A stretch of 49,754 nt of DNA from Phycisphaerae bacterium. Its GTDB lineage: Bacteria; Planctomycetota; Phycisphaerae; Sedimentisphaerales; Anaerohalosphaeraceae. The stretch covers positions 1-49,754 of the forward strand of contig JACZKQ010000142.1 of assembly GCA_014859965.1 (NCBI GenBank), written 5' to 3'. Below, piece by piece: positions 41,981-49,754 of the stretch. A program made the position numbers and the translations under genes. The first letter of the stretch is position 1, and every line of letters begins with the position of its first letter. The notes below the pieces were generated by a model, which saw only the letters and a list, made by a program, of their open reading frames with translations, was not told the origin of the DNA and searched no databases.

Positions 41981-43138
41981 TCAGACGTTCAGGGCGACCT
42001 CGGGACGCCCGTCGCTTTCCAGATCGATCTTCAGAGCCAGAAAGCTCAGCAGGTCGCGCAGCGTCAGAACCCCCACCAGCCGACCGGCATCCAGAACCAT
42101 CAGGCGCGTGCGGCCGGCGCTGCGCATCCGCGTCAGAACGTCCATCGCATCGGCGCGCGCATTGACTGTGTTGTCGCCGGTGCACTGCTCCGTCACCGTG
42201 CCGACCTCCGTGTCCGCCCATTGGTCCCGAGGCACCCGGTGAATCTGCTCGGCCGTGATGCAGCCCAACAGGTCGCCGTCCGAGACCACGGGAAACATCT
42301 TGTGGTGATGGCGATAGAAGAAGTCCTCCACCGCATCCGCTACATGCAGCCCCGCCTCGACCGTTACCGGCCGCGGATTCATGAAACGTTCGATGCGTTC
42401 GCCCTTCAGCACATCTCGTACAACGACCCGGCTGTACGACATCCGCGCCGCGGACCGAATAAACAGACCGATCAGGAAATACCACACGCCGCCGATCACG
42501 TTGCCTGTGATAAAGACGAGCACGCCGAGCACGATCAGCATAATTCCGAAGGCGCTGCCGAAGTGGGACGCCACCCGCGTGGCCCAGCGAAGATCGCCCT
42601 TGACGGCCCAAAGCCCGGAACGCAGAATACGCCCTCCGTCCAGGGGAAAGGCCGGGATCAAGTTGAAAACCGCAAGCGCCGCGTTGAGCCACATCAGGTA
42701 CATCAGAACTCCCCAAATCGGCACGGGCCATGCGCGCCACACGCCGATTTGACCGAATCCGAGCAACGCGCCGGCCAGCGCGATACTCGAAAGCGGACCC
42801 GCCGCCGCCATCAGAAACTCCGAGAGAGGCCGATCGGGTTCGTCAGGCATCTCCGCAATCCCGCCGAAAACAAACAGCGTAATCCCCCGCATCTCCATCC
42901 CAAACCGCCGGGCGACCAGCGAATGACAGAACTCATGAAAGATGATCGAGGCGAACAGCCCCAGCATACCCGCAACACCCATCCACCAGTACGCGCCGCG
43001 CGACAAGCCCTCGAAGTACATGGGGAAAATACCCGCTGCAAGAGACCACACGAGGAAAAACGCCAGCAAGAGGAAACTCAGATCGATCCCCACCTGAAAT
43101 CCGAAGAGCCGAAACAATGGTATTCGTTTGAAGAACAT
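41981..43138 (-). CDS. Site-2 protease (M50) with two CBS domains
   Basis: 385 residues from ATG 43138, after GGGGGAA. It has four to six membrane helices from about 14. The zinc site is IIFHEFCHSLVARR (His68, Glu69, His72), and NLIPAFPLDGGR (Asp167) is the third ligand region. Two CBS domains lie at about 260-375 (RFMNPRPVTVEAGLHVADAV, MFPVVSDGDLLGCITAEQI, RLMVLDAGRLVGVLTLRDLL). This layout is typical of the SpoIVFB-like, CBS-bearing subgroup that cleaves transmembrane segments of regulatory proteins and may sense adenine nucleotides. The substrate is unknown. Confidence 0.93.
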   Translation of the reverse strand: MFFKRIPLFRLFGFQVGIDLSFLLLAFFLVWSLAAGIFPMYFEGLSRGAYWWMGVAGMLGLFASIIFHEFCHSLVARRFGMEMRGITLFVFGGIAEMPDEPDRPLSEFLMAAAGPLSSIALAGALLGFGQIGVWRAWPVPIWGVLMYLMWLNAALAVFNLIPAFPLDGGRILRSGLWAVKGDLRWATRVASHFGSAFGIMLIVLGVLVFITGNVIGGVWYFLIGLFIRSAARMSYSRVVVRDVLKGERIERFMNPRPVTVEAGLHVADAVEDFFYRHHHKMFPVVSDGDLLGCITAEQIHRVPRDQWADTEVGTVTEQCTGDNTVNARADAMDVLTRMRSAGRTRLMVLDAGRLVGVLTLRDLLSFLALKIDLESDGRPEVALNV

Positions 43139-43405
43139 GGTTCCCCCATTTGACAACAGGCCCTGCTGCAGCCGGCCACCCCATTTACGCGTGGGCGAGT
43201 TCACAGGCGGCATGGGCATCCTGCCCAATCGCCTCGTCACACACGCGACCTGTTCTTCGGTTCGCCGGGCAGAACACTTAACCTGGGAATATCGGGCTCC
43301 ACAGCGGCACGACGTGGGATTTCTCATTCGGATGACGGTGGGAATACGCGTGCAGCAAATCCAGAGGGGTGCATCAACTCGGCAGCCGTGCCTCGGCATG
43401 CCCTA

Positions 43406-43624
43406 TTATCGCCTCCTGAACCAGCGATGCCGAAACGTGCTGCGAATCCGCTCGGTGATACGGATATGCATTCGCCCGGTAGTGCCGGGCAGTTCCTTCT
43501 GCAGAATCTCACGGGCGGACAGTCTTCTTGCCCGCCCGAACGTCGTTAATATCCACCCGGCCGCGGCGCCCAGGCGCCTTCCGCCGGCCGGCGGCTTTCT
43601 GGTGTTATCCGGTCGGACGTTCAT
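43406..43624 (-). CDS. Small basic hypothetical protein, coupled to the gene upstream
   Basis: 72 residues. The ATG at 43624 overlaps the stop of the upstream gene (ATGA at 43624-43621), which suggests translational coupling. The product is Arg-rich (RARRLSAREILQKELP, HIRITERIRSTFRHRWFRRR), with no signal peptide or helix typical of membranes. It could bind nucleic acid or be a remnant. No family is recognised. The 267 bases beyond its stop, up to the M50 protease start, show no gene. Confidence 0.45.
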   Translation of the reverse strand: MNVRPDNTRKPPAGGRRLGAAAGWILTTFGRARRLSAREILQKELPGTTGRMHIRITERIRSTFRHRWFRRR

Positions 43625-44205
43625 CGCTGGACCGCGACCTGCGTCGCCGCCAGGAGGGCCTCGCCCGTGCGGCTCTCAAACGAGGACGTCCCGAAGAGCT
43701 GATGGCGTTCCACCACCTCCGGAGCATCGCTATAGTAACGGCTGACGGCGTCGATGCCGCCCTCGACCTCGCCTGCGGTCCGATATCCGCGAGCGAGAAG
43801 CCACCGGCTGAATTCATCGTCGCACTCGGCCGGGTAAATCATCGCCGTGACCCATCTGCCGTCCGCATGCCGCGCAAGATGCACTTTGGCGCGTTCCGGC
43901 GGCAAATCGGTTACCGCCATTCCGACCAGGCGTTTGTAGTCGTCGCGGGCCGTCGCCTCGTCGGGCGCGTAGAAAAACATCCCGGCCTCCGCCTCGAACA
44001 ACTCCCGCCGCACGCCTTTCAACTCCATCCGGCCGTCCGGATAGGCATTGTGAATCTTGTACACGCGGACATCCCGAAATTTCTCACTGTCGAGAAGCTC
44101 GGCGACCTCATCGGCCGTAAAACCGAGCCCGGTATGATCGCCAAAATCCACCACGAAAAGTCCCACGTATCGGTCGGGGTTTTGCACTTCAGGCACTCTC
44201 ATCAT
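43621..44205 (-). CDS. Hypothetical protein
   Basis: 194 residues. I start it at ATG 44205 (MMRVPEVQNPDRYVGLFVVD). The open frame runs to 44427 but that extension reads poorly. The RBS is weak. YVGLFVVDFGDHTGLGFTADEVAELL opens a small alpha/beta domain, and RVYKIHNAYPDGRMELKGV and MFFYAPDEATARDDY follow. No catalytic motif stands out and no family is recognised. No signal peptide, so it is cytoplasmic. It is coupled to the small basic ORF at 43406. Confidence 0.6.
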   Translation of the reverse strand: MMRVPEVQNPDRYVGLFVVDFGDHTGLGFTADEVAELLDSEKFRDVRVYKIHNAYPDGRMELKGVRRELFEAEAGMFFYAPDEATARDDYKRLVGMAVTDLPPERAKVHLARHADGRWVTAMIYPAECDDEFSRWLLARGYRTAGEVEGGIDAVSRYYSDAPEVVERHQLFGTSSFESRTGEALLAATQVAVQR

Positions 44206-44492
44206 AGCATCATCCACAAAAAGTCCATTTTCAGACAACCGGCAAGCGATCCCACCTTGCCTCCACATTATATACGAATCCGCTTGCCTCTCCACAAGTT
44301 TCCATACAGGATTCGCCGCCCTTCTGTCCCGCCCTGCCGGATTCGACACTTCACCCCCTCGGTGCATCCTGAACGCCTCATCGGCAGATAAGGCACGGAA
44401 CCCATCGAAATGATACGCTGAGGGCAAGGGTGCGACGGCAGATCACCGGCTAGCCTCGGCCCGAGATGATGCAATATGAGGCATATTTTTGC

Positions 44493-44520
44493 TTGACGAA
44501 CGTAAACGGATCACGATAAT
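44493..44520 (+). promoter_or_regulatory. Promoter for the hypothetical membrane-protein pair
   Basis: TTGACG (44493-44498), 16 bases, GATAAT (44515-44520), 65 bases before the ATG at 44586. Confidence 0.55.
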
Positions 44521-44585
44521 TAAAGGACAACTGGAGTCGCGAGCACGGCAAGATAACGTATCATCAACGTTGAGGAGAAAAAGTT

Positions 44586-45422
44586 ATGACACTTAAGGGG
44601 CTGCCGGCGGCATTAATAACTTTCCTGTTAGGCTTTGTGTTGGGGTGCATTCCAGGCCTGAATGCGCACCTCCACTGGAATCTCTGGTACGTGGTTCCGA
44701 TCAGCGGGTTGGTGTTCGGATTGGCGGCCGGGGGTGTTCAGTTTTGGTACTGCTATAAGGCGAACGAGGAGGTAAGCAAGGCGATGATGCTCTGCCTGAT
44801 CCTGGCCGCGGTGGTGGGCTACGCGTCGGTGGATTACGGGATTTACCGCACGACGTCGATTACGCTGGAAGGTGCGGAGGGGATCGAGGACGGAACGTAT
44901 CCGCTGAGCGCATTAATGAGTTTTACGGATTTCATGAGGCTCAATCTGGGTTCGTCGTCGGTGAAGAAGGACTACGGGGCCGGCGAAATGGAGATGGGGG
45001 CCGCCGCGACGACAATCTCATATTTCGCAGACCTGAGCGGCGCGGCCTTGGGCACGCTGGGAGCGCTGGTGTTGGCGAAGAAGAAATATCCATATTGTCG
45101 GCAGTGCCGCAAGTATAAACGCCGCGAGCGGGAATACGTGATTCAGTTCGCATTCGAGGAATCCCTGGCCGATGCCCTGCTGGGGGGCGTTCGCGAACGA
45201 ATCGCGGCGGCCGATTATCTGTCGCTCATTGCGTATGTACGGCAATTGGCCCAGACACACACGAACAGCAAGGGCGACATGCGCGTCTCCGTGGATCATC
45301 GGCTGTGCCCCGGGTGCAGTGAAGCGACACTTCTGGGCAAGGTCGAGCGGCGCAAGGGCAGAGAATGGCATGAGATCAGCACAGCACGCTTCGAGTTTAC
45401 GCAAAAAGCACAGGTCGCGTGA
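44586..45422 (+). CDS. Hypothetical membrane protein with zinc-ribbon-like cysteines
   Basis: 278 residues. GAGGAG lies 8-9 bases before the ATG. Three or four hydrophobic helices occupy the N-terminal 170 residues (PAALITFLLGFVLGCIPGLN, VVPISGLVFGLAAGGVQFW, AMMLCLILAAVVGYASV, LSGAALGTLGALVLA). The cytoplasmic C-terminal part has CRQCRKYKRRE and, 70 residues later, LCPGC. Together they could form a split zinc ribbon. No family is recognised. Third positions are G-rich. It is followed 65 bases later by another zinc-ribbon membrane protein in the same direction, so the two may be a pair. Confidence 0.7.
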   Translation: MTLKGLPAALITFLLGFVLGCIPGLNAHLHWNLWYVVPISGLVFGLAAGGVQFWYCYKANEEVSKAMMLCLILAAVVGYASVDYGIYRTTSITLEGAEGIEDGTYPLSALMSFTDFMRLNLGSSSVKKDYGAGEMEMGAAATTISYFADLSGAALGTLGALVLAKKKYPYCRQCRKYKRREREYVIQFAFEESLADALLGGVRERIAAADYLSLIAYVRQLAQTHTNSKGDMRVSVDHRLCPGCSEATLLGKVERRKGREWHEISTARFEFTQKAQVA

Positions 45423-45487
45423 GCCGGCGGCGATGACGCCCGGCGGCATGCCCGGCAAAGACACGGATTCCACTGGAGGCTGCAATC

Positions 45488-46630
45488 ATGATCAAATTTC
45501 GATGTCCGCATTGCGATCAGAAGCTCGGAGTGCCCGAGGCATATGCGGGTCGGCGGGTGCGGTGCACGCGCTGTCAGGAGGTTACGGAGGCGCCCTCGCC
45601 GTCGGCCGCGGCTCTGGATAAGTCCGCGGCAGCCCTCGATGTGCAGCCCCAAAAGGATGAGGCGACGGAGGACGGCTTGCAGTTGCGGGCCGAAGAGCCC
45701 GCGCCGGAGGTTTGGGTCGACCCGGGACTGCTGCTCGACGAGACCGAAGCGGCGCGCATGGAGGCGATCGCGCGTGCGCGTCCGCCACAGCGGGCCCCGG
45801 CACGCGGCACGGCCAAACCGCGCTCGGCGGCGAGCAGGCCGGATGACACGTATGACCCCGATGAGCGGCCGGGCATGAAGCGCATGGCGATCGCTGTCGC
45901 GTGCTCCGTCGCGGCGACGCTCATCGCGGCGGCGATCTGGGCGCCGATGATGGCGTACCTGAGCATGGTGGGTTGTTGGTCCGGGCCGCTCATGCTGCTC
46001 CTGGAGGTCGGTATCGCCATTGCCGGGGCGCTGGTGCTCGGCGGGGCGATGCAGCGAACCGGGATAAGGCTGGGGCTCCTGGCGGCGGTGATCGGCATCG
46101 GCGGCATTCTCGTCGGCAAGTGCTTCGTGGCAAAGTGGTACTGGGTGCCCCGTGCCCTGTATGAACTGGACAGCAAGGGCAGCGACAGAGCTATGGGCTT
46201 CTTCGCACGGTTCACTATGGTGGAGAACGAAGAGGCGCTCCACATGATTGCAACCGCTCAACTGGCCGCCAAGAGCGAGATTGACCCCGCCTGCGCAGAA
46301 GAGATCGGGATGGCTTATGCCGCCTTCCTGAAATACCAGGTGCCTCTTCCCGCATTCGACGGCGAGCATGCGGCGGCGCATGAAAAGGTCAAACAGGCGG
46401 TTGCCGGCTGGTCGGACAAAAACAAGGAAGTCGCCGCAGGAACCTCGTGGGCCCCTACCTTTCGAACGTATCTGCGGAAGTTCGTAGCCACGGAGCAGGG
46501 CGCAGCGCTCCTCTTCAAAGATGTGCTCACATCGGTATTCAGTCCGTTAGACGTGCTCTTCATACCCTTCGGTGCGATTCTGGCGTTTCGCATCTGCTGG
46601 AAAGACAGTGTCGGTACGGGAGGGTTCTGA
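45488..46630 (+). CDS. Hypothetical zinc-ribbon membrane protein
   Basis: 380 residues. The N-terminus MIKFRCPHCDQKLGVPEAYA, then GRRVRCTRCQEV, is a classic zinc ribbon of the MJ0042-like type (CPHC and CTRC, about 18 apart). A Pro/Ala-rich linker follows (about 40-125), then three to four membrane helices (MAIAVACSVAATLIAAAIWAP, GPLMLLLEVGIAIAGALVLGG, LGLLAAVIGIGGILVG). It ends with a soluble part and a final hydrophobic segment. Function unknown. The zinc ribbon ahead of a linker and helices is common in planctomycete proteins of unknown role. It is convergent with the prepilin-like gene at 46682. Confidence 0.7.
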   Translation: MIKFRCPHCDQKLGVPEAYAGRRVRCTRCQEVTEAPSPSAAALDKSAAALDVQPQKDEATEDGLQLRAEEPAPEVWVDPGLLLDETEAARMEAIARARPPQRAPARGTAKPRSAASRPDDTYDPDERPGMKRMAIAVACSVAATLIAAAIWAPMMAYLSMVGCWSGPLMLLLEVGIAIAGALVLGGAMQRTGIRLGLLAAVIGIGGILVGKCFVAKWYWVPRALYELDSKGSDRAMGFFARFTMVENEEALHMIATAQLAAKSEIDPACAEEIGMAYAAFLKYQVPLPAFDGEHAAAHEKVKQAVAGWSDKNKEVAAGTSWAPTFRTYLRKFVATEQGAALLFKDVLTSVFSPLDVLFIPFGAILAFRICWKDSVGTGGF

Positions 46631-46681
46631 TGGTCCATACGTGGACCGTTCGCCGACTGTGACTGGTCCCCGCATGGCGAG

Positions 46682-47467
46682 TCAGGGCCTGTGCTTAAGT
46701 GTCCACACGGCGCGCTGCACCCGGTCGAAGTCGGGATTGTTCTGGGCGGATAGTATGGCGTCCATCTCGCCCTTGCCGAACTTGACAGTCTTGTCATCCA
46801 CCCATTTCCAGTATTCGGCGCTGTTGTCGGCCATACCCACCGTAGTGCCCTCGCCGTGCCGCAAAGGGATGACATCCCACCATTGAAGGCGATCGGGCCA
46901 GATCGTCCAGCTTTCGGTGCTTGCATACCCTTCGTCGAGGAAAACCATGCGTGTCGCCGGCGATTTCATGTCGCTGACTTTGCGAACCACGGGCCAAATC
47001 TGGCCGCCATGCTCATAGTGCCCGTTCATCGAGTCCACAATAGCGGAGGTGCGCCACTGGTCGCGGTCGCCGACAGGGCAACGATAGGCCTTGATATTCT
47101 CTATATAGGGAAAGAGGGCACCCAGCGTGATACATGCTTCATGGGCGAGTTTATTGTCAGGAGCACCATCCCACCAGCCTGCCCACGAGAGGGAGTCATG
47201 GTAAGCGCTCGGCGCAGGCATCCGGAAAACGCCAGGGCTCACTTCCTGGATACGGGCGGTTTTTGCGCTGACGATCTTGCCGTTATTGTCCTCGGCGTAC
47301 AAAACCCAGCCAAGGCCGAGCCCATGGGTATGCGCCAGGCAGACCGCACGTTTCGCATGGTCTTTGGCTACGTTGAGGGCTGGGGTAAGAATCGCAAGTA
47401 GGACGGCAATGATGGCGATAACGACGAGAAGTTCGATAAGCGTAAAGGCATTTCTGCGTTTATTCAC
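46682..47467 (-). CDS. Prepilin-like secreted protein (N-terminal methylation motif)
   Basis: 262 residues from GTG 47467, with GGAGGA 7 bases upstream. The start was chosen because the basic leader NKRRNA should directly precede FTLIELLVVIAIIAVLLAIL, the type IV prepilin cleavage and helix signature. The mature part has RAVCLAHTHGLGLGWVLYAEDNNG, a YRCPVGD segment and near the end RHGEGTTVGMADNSAEYWKWVD, the planctomycete pattern related to DUF1559-type proteins. It is probably exported by a type II-like system and its role is unknown. It is a paralog of the 262-residue product at 48409. Confidence 0.85.
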   Translation of the reverse strand: MNKRRNAFTLIELLVVIAIIAVLLAILTPALNVAKDHAKRAVCLAHTHGLGLGWVLYAEDNNGKIVSAKTARIQEVSPGVFRMPAPSAYHDSLSWAGWWDGAPDNKLAHEACITLGALFPYIENIKAYRCPVGDRDQWRTSAIVDSMNGHYEHGGQIWPVVRKVSDMKSPATRMVFLDEGYASTESWTIWPDRLQWWDVIPLRHGEGTTVGMADNSAEYWKWVDDKTVKFGKGEMDAILSAQNNPDFDRVQRAVWTLKHRP

Positions 47468-47515
47468 AATCCGGATCCTCCGACGGTCCACAGGATTTAT
47501 TAAATTTACACTTAG

Positions 47516-47543
47516 ATTATACATCCCGGGCCGCCGGGGTCAA
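47516..47543 (-). promoter_or_regulatory. Promoter for the prepilin-like gene
   Basis: On the minus strand TTGACC (47543-47538), 16 bases, TATAAT (47521-47516). Confidence 0.55.
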
Positions 47544-47630
47544 ACGATTTTCCATTTGCTAATTTCGACGAACTGTTTACTATTAACATATTGTGATGAT
47601 GGGTTTACTGTGTTTGGGAAAGGATGAACG

Positions 47631-48314
47631 ATGAAAAAGACGATTATTTTAGCTCTGATGGTGTGTGTGGCGATGTTTGCGACGTCGTGCAAGGAGAAAC
47701 CGGCGGCCGGCCCCACCGGCGAGGACTGGCAGCCCCTCTTCGCAGCCGACCTGTCCAACGCGGTCTATCCGGCCGGCGTCTGGAGCGTGACCGAAGGCGT
47801 CATGACCGCCACCGAGGACCAGGTCATCTGGTCCGACAAGGAATACGAAAACTTTGTTATCGACCTCGAATTCAAGAACGACGAAGGCACCAACAGCGGT
47901 GTCATCGTCTACTGCACCGACCGCAAAAACTGGATCCCCAACAGCGTCGAAGTCCAGATCGCCGACGACTTCGCCAAACAGTGGGCCGAAAGCCCCAAGA
48001 CATGGCAGTGCGGCGCCATCTTCGGCCACCTCGCCGCCTCCAAGAGCATGGTCAAGAAGCCCGGCGAATGGAACACCATGACCGTCACCTGCCGCGGCCA
48101 GAACATCCAGGTCGTGCTTAACGGCGAAAAGGTCACCGACATGGACATGTCGCTCTGGACCAGCGCCACGAAGAACCCCGACGGCAGCGAAATCCCCGCC
48201 TGGCTGAGCACCCCCTTCGCCGAACAGCCCACAAAAGGCTACATCGGCCTCCAGGGCAAACACGCCGGCGCCCCCATCTACTTCAGAAACGTCCGCGTCA
48301 AACCGCTCGAATAG
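47631..48314 (+). CDS. 3-keto-disaccharide hydrolase (DUF1080) lipoprotein
   Basis: 227 residues. MKKTIILALMVCVAMFATSC is a lipoprotein signal with the lipobox ATSC, so the protein is probably membrane-anchored outside the cytoplasm. The beta-jelly-roll DUF1080 domain follows: WQPLFAADLSNA, WSVTEGVMTAT, FVIDLEFKNDEGTNSGVIVY, GEWNTMTVTCRGQNIQVVLNG and GYIGLQGKHAGAPIYFRNVRVKPL. DUF1080 proteins are annotated as 3-keto-disaccharide hydrolases, cleaving 3-keto-glucosides made by Gfo/Idh-type oxidoreductases. That fits the exported Gfo/Idh enzyme at 24988 (inference). It sits alone between two prepilin-like genes, with a strong terminator after it. Confidence 0.9.
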   Translation: MKKTIILALMVCVAMFATSCKEKPAAGPTGEDWQPLFAADLSNAVYPAGVWSVTEGVMTATEDQVIWSDKEYENFVIDLEFKNDEGTNSGVIVYCTDRKNWIPNSVEVQIADDFAKQWAESPKTWQCGAIFGHLAASKSMVKKPGEWNTMTVTCRGQNIQVVLNGEKVTDMDMSLWTSATKNPDGSEIPAWLSTPFAEQPTKGYIGLQGKHAGAPIYFRNVRVKPLE

Positions 48315-48338
48315 CGCGATCACTGAGTTCACCCAAAG

Positions 48339-48368
48339 ACGGGCGTCCTCCAAAGGACGCCCGTTTTT
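48339..48368 (+). terminator. Intrinsic terminator after the DUF1080 gene
   Basis: ACGGGCGTCCT (48339-48349) pairs with AGGACGCCCGT (48354-48364), 4-base loop, then a run of T. Confidence 0.9.
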
Positions 48369-48408
48369 CATGCGCGACGAGCATACAATAACTCCAAAGG
48401 GGCCATGG

Positions 48409-49194
48409 TCAGGGCCTGTACTTGAGCGTCCACACGGCCTCCTGAATTCTGTCGAAGTCGGGGTTGTCCTGGGCGGAAACGATGGAATCCATCTCCCCTC
48501 TGGCAAACCTGATCGTTCTCTCGTCCACCCACTGCCAGTACCGCGCACTGTTGTCGGCAAGTCCCACGGTCGTGCCGTCGCCATGCTGCACCGAGACGCT
48601 GTCCCACCACTGGATGCGATCCGGAAAAATGCTCCAGCTTTCACTGCTGACGCGTCCCTCGTCGATAAACACCATGCGCGTACCCGGCGATTCGATCTCG
48701 CTGCGCTTGCGGACGGCACGCACAGACACGCCTGCGAAATCTTCGTGGCCGTTCATCGAATCAACGATCGAATAGGTCCGCTGCTGGTCCTGATCCCCAA
48801 GGGGGCAGCGGTATATTTGGCGGGTCTCGTTGTACGGATAGAGCGTGCCGAGGGTAATCGCGGCCTCATGAGCCTTCTTGTTGTCCCACAGGTGCTCGGG
48901 AACCCAGCAGGACCAGGAGGGCTCGTTATGATAGGAGCTCAAAACCATAGAGAAGGTGTCTGAGTCGCCGATGCGTTGGATACGTGCGGTCTTTGCACTG
49001 GCGATCCTGTCGTCATTCTCCTCGGCATACAAAGCCCATGAGATGCCCAGGCTGCGGGTATGGGCCAGGCAGACGGCCCGTTTGGCGTGTTCTCTGGCCG
49101 GCGTCAGCGACGGTATCACCGTGGCCAGAAGGAAGGTGATGACGGCAACGACCACGACGAGTTCAATCCGCGTAAAGGCACCCGACTTTCTCAT
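48409..49194 (-). CDS. Prepilin-like secreted protein, paralog of the gene at 46682
   Basis: 262 residues from ATG 49194, with GGAG upstream. The leader MRKSGAFTRIELVVVVAVITFLLATVI is a prepilin-type signal. FTRIELV replaces FTLIELL but keeps the Glu. The body follows its paralog closely (RAVCLAHTRSLGISWALYAEENDD, YRCPLGD, QHGDGTTVGLADNSARYWQWVD, FDRIQEAVWTLKYRP). The two genes also share DNA identity at their 3' ends. It is on the same strand as the paralog, with the DUF1080 gene between them on the opposite strand. Confidence 0.85.
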   Translation of the reverse strand: MRKSGAFTRIELVVVVAVITFLLATVIPSLTPAREHAKRAVCLAHTRSLGISWALYAEENDDRIASAKTARIQRIGDSDTFSMVLSSYHNEPSWSCWVPEHLWDNKKAHEAAITLGTLYPYNETRQIYRCPLGDQDQQRTYSIVDSMNGHEDFAGVSVRAVRKRSEIESPGTRMVFIDEGRVSSESWSIFPDRIQWWDSVSVQHGDGTTVGLADNSARYWQWVDERTIRFARGEMDSIVSAQDNPDFDRIQEAVWTLKYRP

Positions 49195-49227
49195 TCTCCG
49201 GACCTCCAGACGATGGTTTACCGTTAA

Positions 49228-49256
49228 ATTATACCATCGGCCGGATGTGCGATCAA
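49228..49256 (-). promoter_or_regulatory. Promoter for the second prepilin-like gene
   Basis: On the minus strand TTGATC (49256-49251), 17 bases, TATAAT (49233-49228). Confidence 0.6.
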
Positions 49257-49334
49257 CCAATTTCCCCTTCACATTTTCCGATTTGCCGCCAATCCAGGTG
49301 GCTGTTGTTTACCCTTTTGCGAAAAATTGAGGGT

Positions 49335-49754
49335 TCAGGAGCCTGTTCCGGCCTGCCCAATGCGCACAACCACGGATCGCACGAACGGCGGCAGTTCAAT
49401 CCTGCCGTCCTTCACGGCGGCCGTACTGTGCACGTCGGCCCATGGGTCGTAGACCGCCGCTTCGCCCGCCGCCGGCGGCCCCGCCTCCCTCACATCCAGC
49501 GTCACGCCCGACACAATCTGCGGCGGCTGTCCTTGCGCCAACTCCGTCTCCCACGTATTCCGCGTATCCCGGCACCATGCAATGAAAGTCGTCTTGCCCT
49601 TCAGCCCATACACCCGCAGCCGCCCCTGGTCCAGCCGCACCGGCTCGAATCCCTCCGCCGCCGGGTCGATGCCCTTCACCGCCTCGGCGAACCGCCCGAA
49701 CTGAAACCACAGATTCCGCGCCTCGACGTATTTATCCCAATGCCAGCACTGCCC
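49335..49754 (-). CDS. C-terminal part of a glycosidase-like protein (start outside window)
   Basis: 140 codons, open from the window edge to the stop at 49335. The fragment begins GQCWHWDKYVEARNLWFQFG, which is typical of the end of the (beta/alpha)8 barrel in cellulase-like proteins (Trp-Trp/Trp-His followed by Asp). It then runs into an all-beta C-terminal domain (GRLRVYGLKGKTTFIAWCRD, VYDPWADV, IELPPFVRSVVVRI). The N-terminus and catalytic residues lie beyond the window, so family and activity cannot be named. Confidence 0.6.
   Translation of the reverse strand, partial: GQCWHWDKYVEARNLWFQFGRFAEAVKGIDPAAEGFEPVRLDQGRLRVYGLKGKTTFIAWCRDTRNTWETELAQGQPPQIVSGVTLDVREAGPPAAGEAAVYDPWADVHSTAAVKDGRIELPPFVRSVVVRIGQAGTGS

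Noticed and set aside
1..49754. CRISPR array or prophage
   Set aside because: No regularly spaced repeats. Only the DUF5131/TcmP genes have phage links, with no structural or lysis genes around them.

Overview
The window looks like part of a GC-rich genome from the Planctomycetota, most likely the Phycisphaerae/Sedimentisphaerales side. This is an inference from gene content. The content includes dockerin-type C-termini and N-termini, prepilin-like FTLIELLVVIAIIAVL proteins, FG-GAP, LamG and formylglycine-generating-enzyme-fold secreted proteins, Tat-exported Gfo/Idh and aldo/keto reductases, an HzsA-related cytochrome, 3-keto-disaccharide hydrolase and VIT/vWA proteins. No marker gene fixes the taxon. 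Many promoters match the sigma-70 consensus closely (TTGACA, 16-18 bp, TATAAT).

Layout. 1-1.5 kb: partial CysM-type cysteine synthase (-) and a GNAT acetyltransferase. 1.8-9.2 kb: a carbohydrate block with three secreted TIM-barrel glycosidase-like proteins, a cupin and an FG-GAP repeat protein. 9.3-12.5 kb: tRNA-Pro(GGG), a tiny ORF behind a consensus promoter, a long gene-poor stretch, then a LamG protein and a dockerin/FGE-fold protein. 13-16.5 kb: two secreted von Willebrand A proteins. 16.9-17.5 kb: a promoter followed by about 0.5 kb of highly structured sequence without a gene, a strong candidate for a large noncoding RNA. 17.9-23.2 kb: cheD, a 16-codon ORF and a PAS histidine kinase as one coupled unit, then murA, a CPBP protease and a PilZ protein. 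24-29 kb: aldo/keto reductase, Gfo/Idh oxidoreductase and an HzsA-related diheme protein. 29.2-32.5 kb: a Cys-rich secreted protein, a very short ORF with a perfect promoter and RBS, and a two-gene secreted unit ending in a matrixin-like protease. 32.8-35.3 kb: a NrfH-like tetraheme cytochrome, an octaheme HAO-family protein and an unknown Cys-rich protein. 35.6-37.4 kb: accB-accC. 37.6-39.1 kb: a DUF5131/TcmP pair. 39.2-46.6 kb: CNT nucleoside transporter, baeRF-type protein, site-2 protease with CBS domains, and four hypothetical proteins. 46.7-49.75 kb: two paralogous prepilin-like proteins flanking a 3-keto-disaccharide hydrolase lipoprotein, and the C-terminal end of another glycosidase.

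Functionally the window combines extracellular polysaccharide breakdown (glycosidases, CBM9-like domain, keto-sugar enzymes), anaerobic nitrogen-oxide electron transfer (NrfH/HAO-like, HzsA-related) and housekeeping (MurA, AccBC, CysM).

The most unusual features are of two kinds. First, a family of about 200-bp nested palindromes is present as four full copies and one half copy. One copy is flanked by a perfect 10-bp direct repeat and another by a 9-bp repeat, so the family behaves like a non-autonomous mobile element. It is placed repeatedly just upstream of promoters. Second, there is the structured RNA candidate at about 16.97-17.48 kb. Neither matches a family I recognise.
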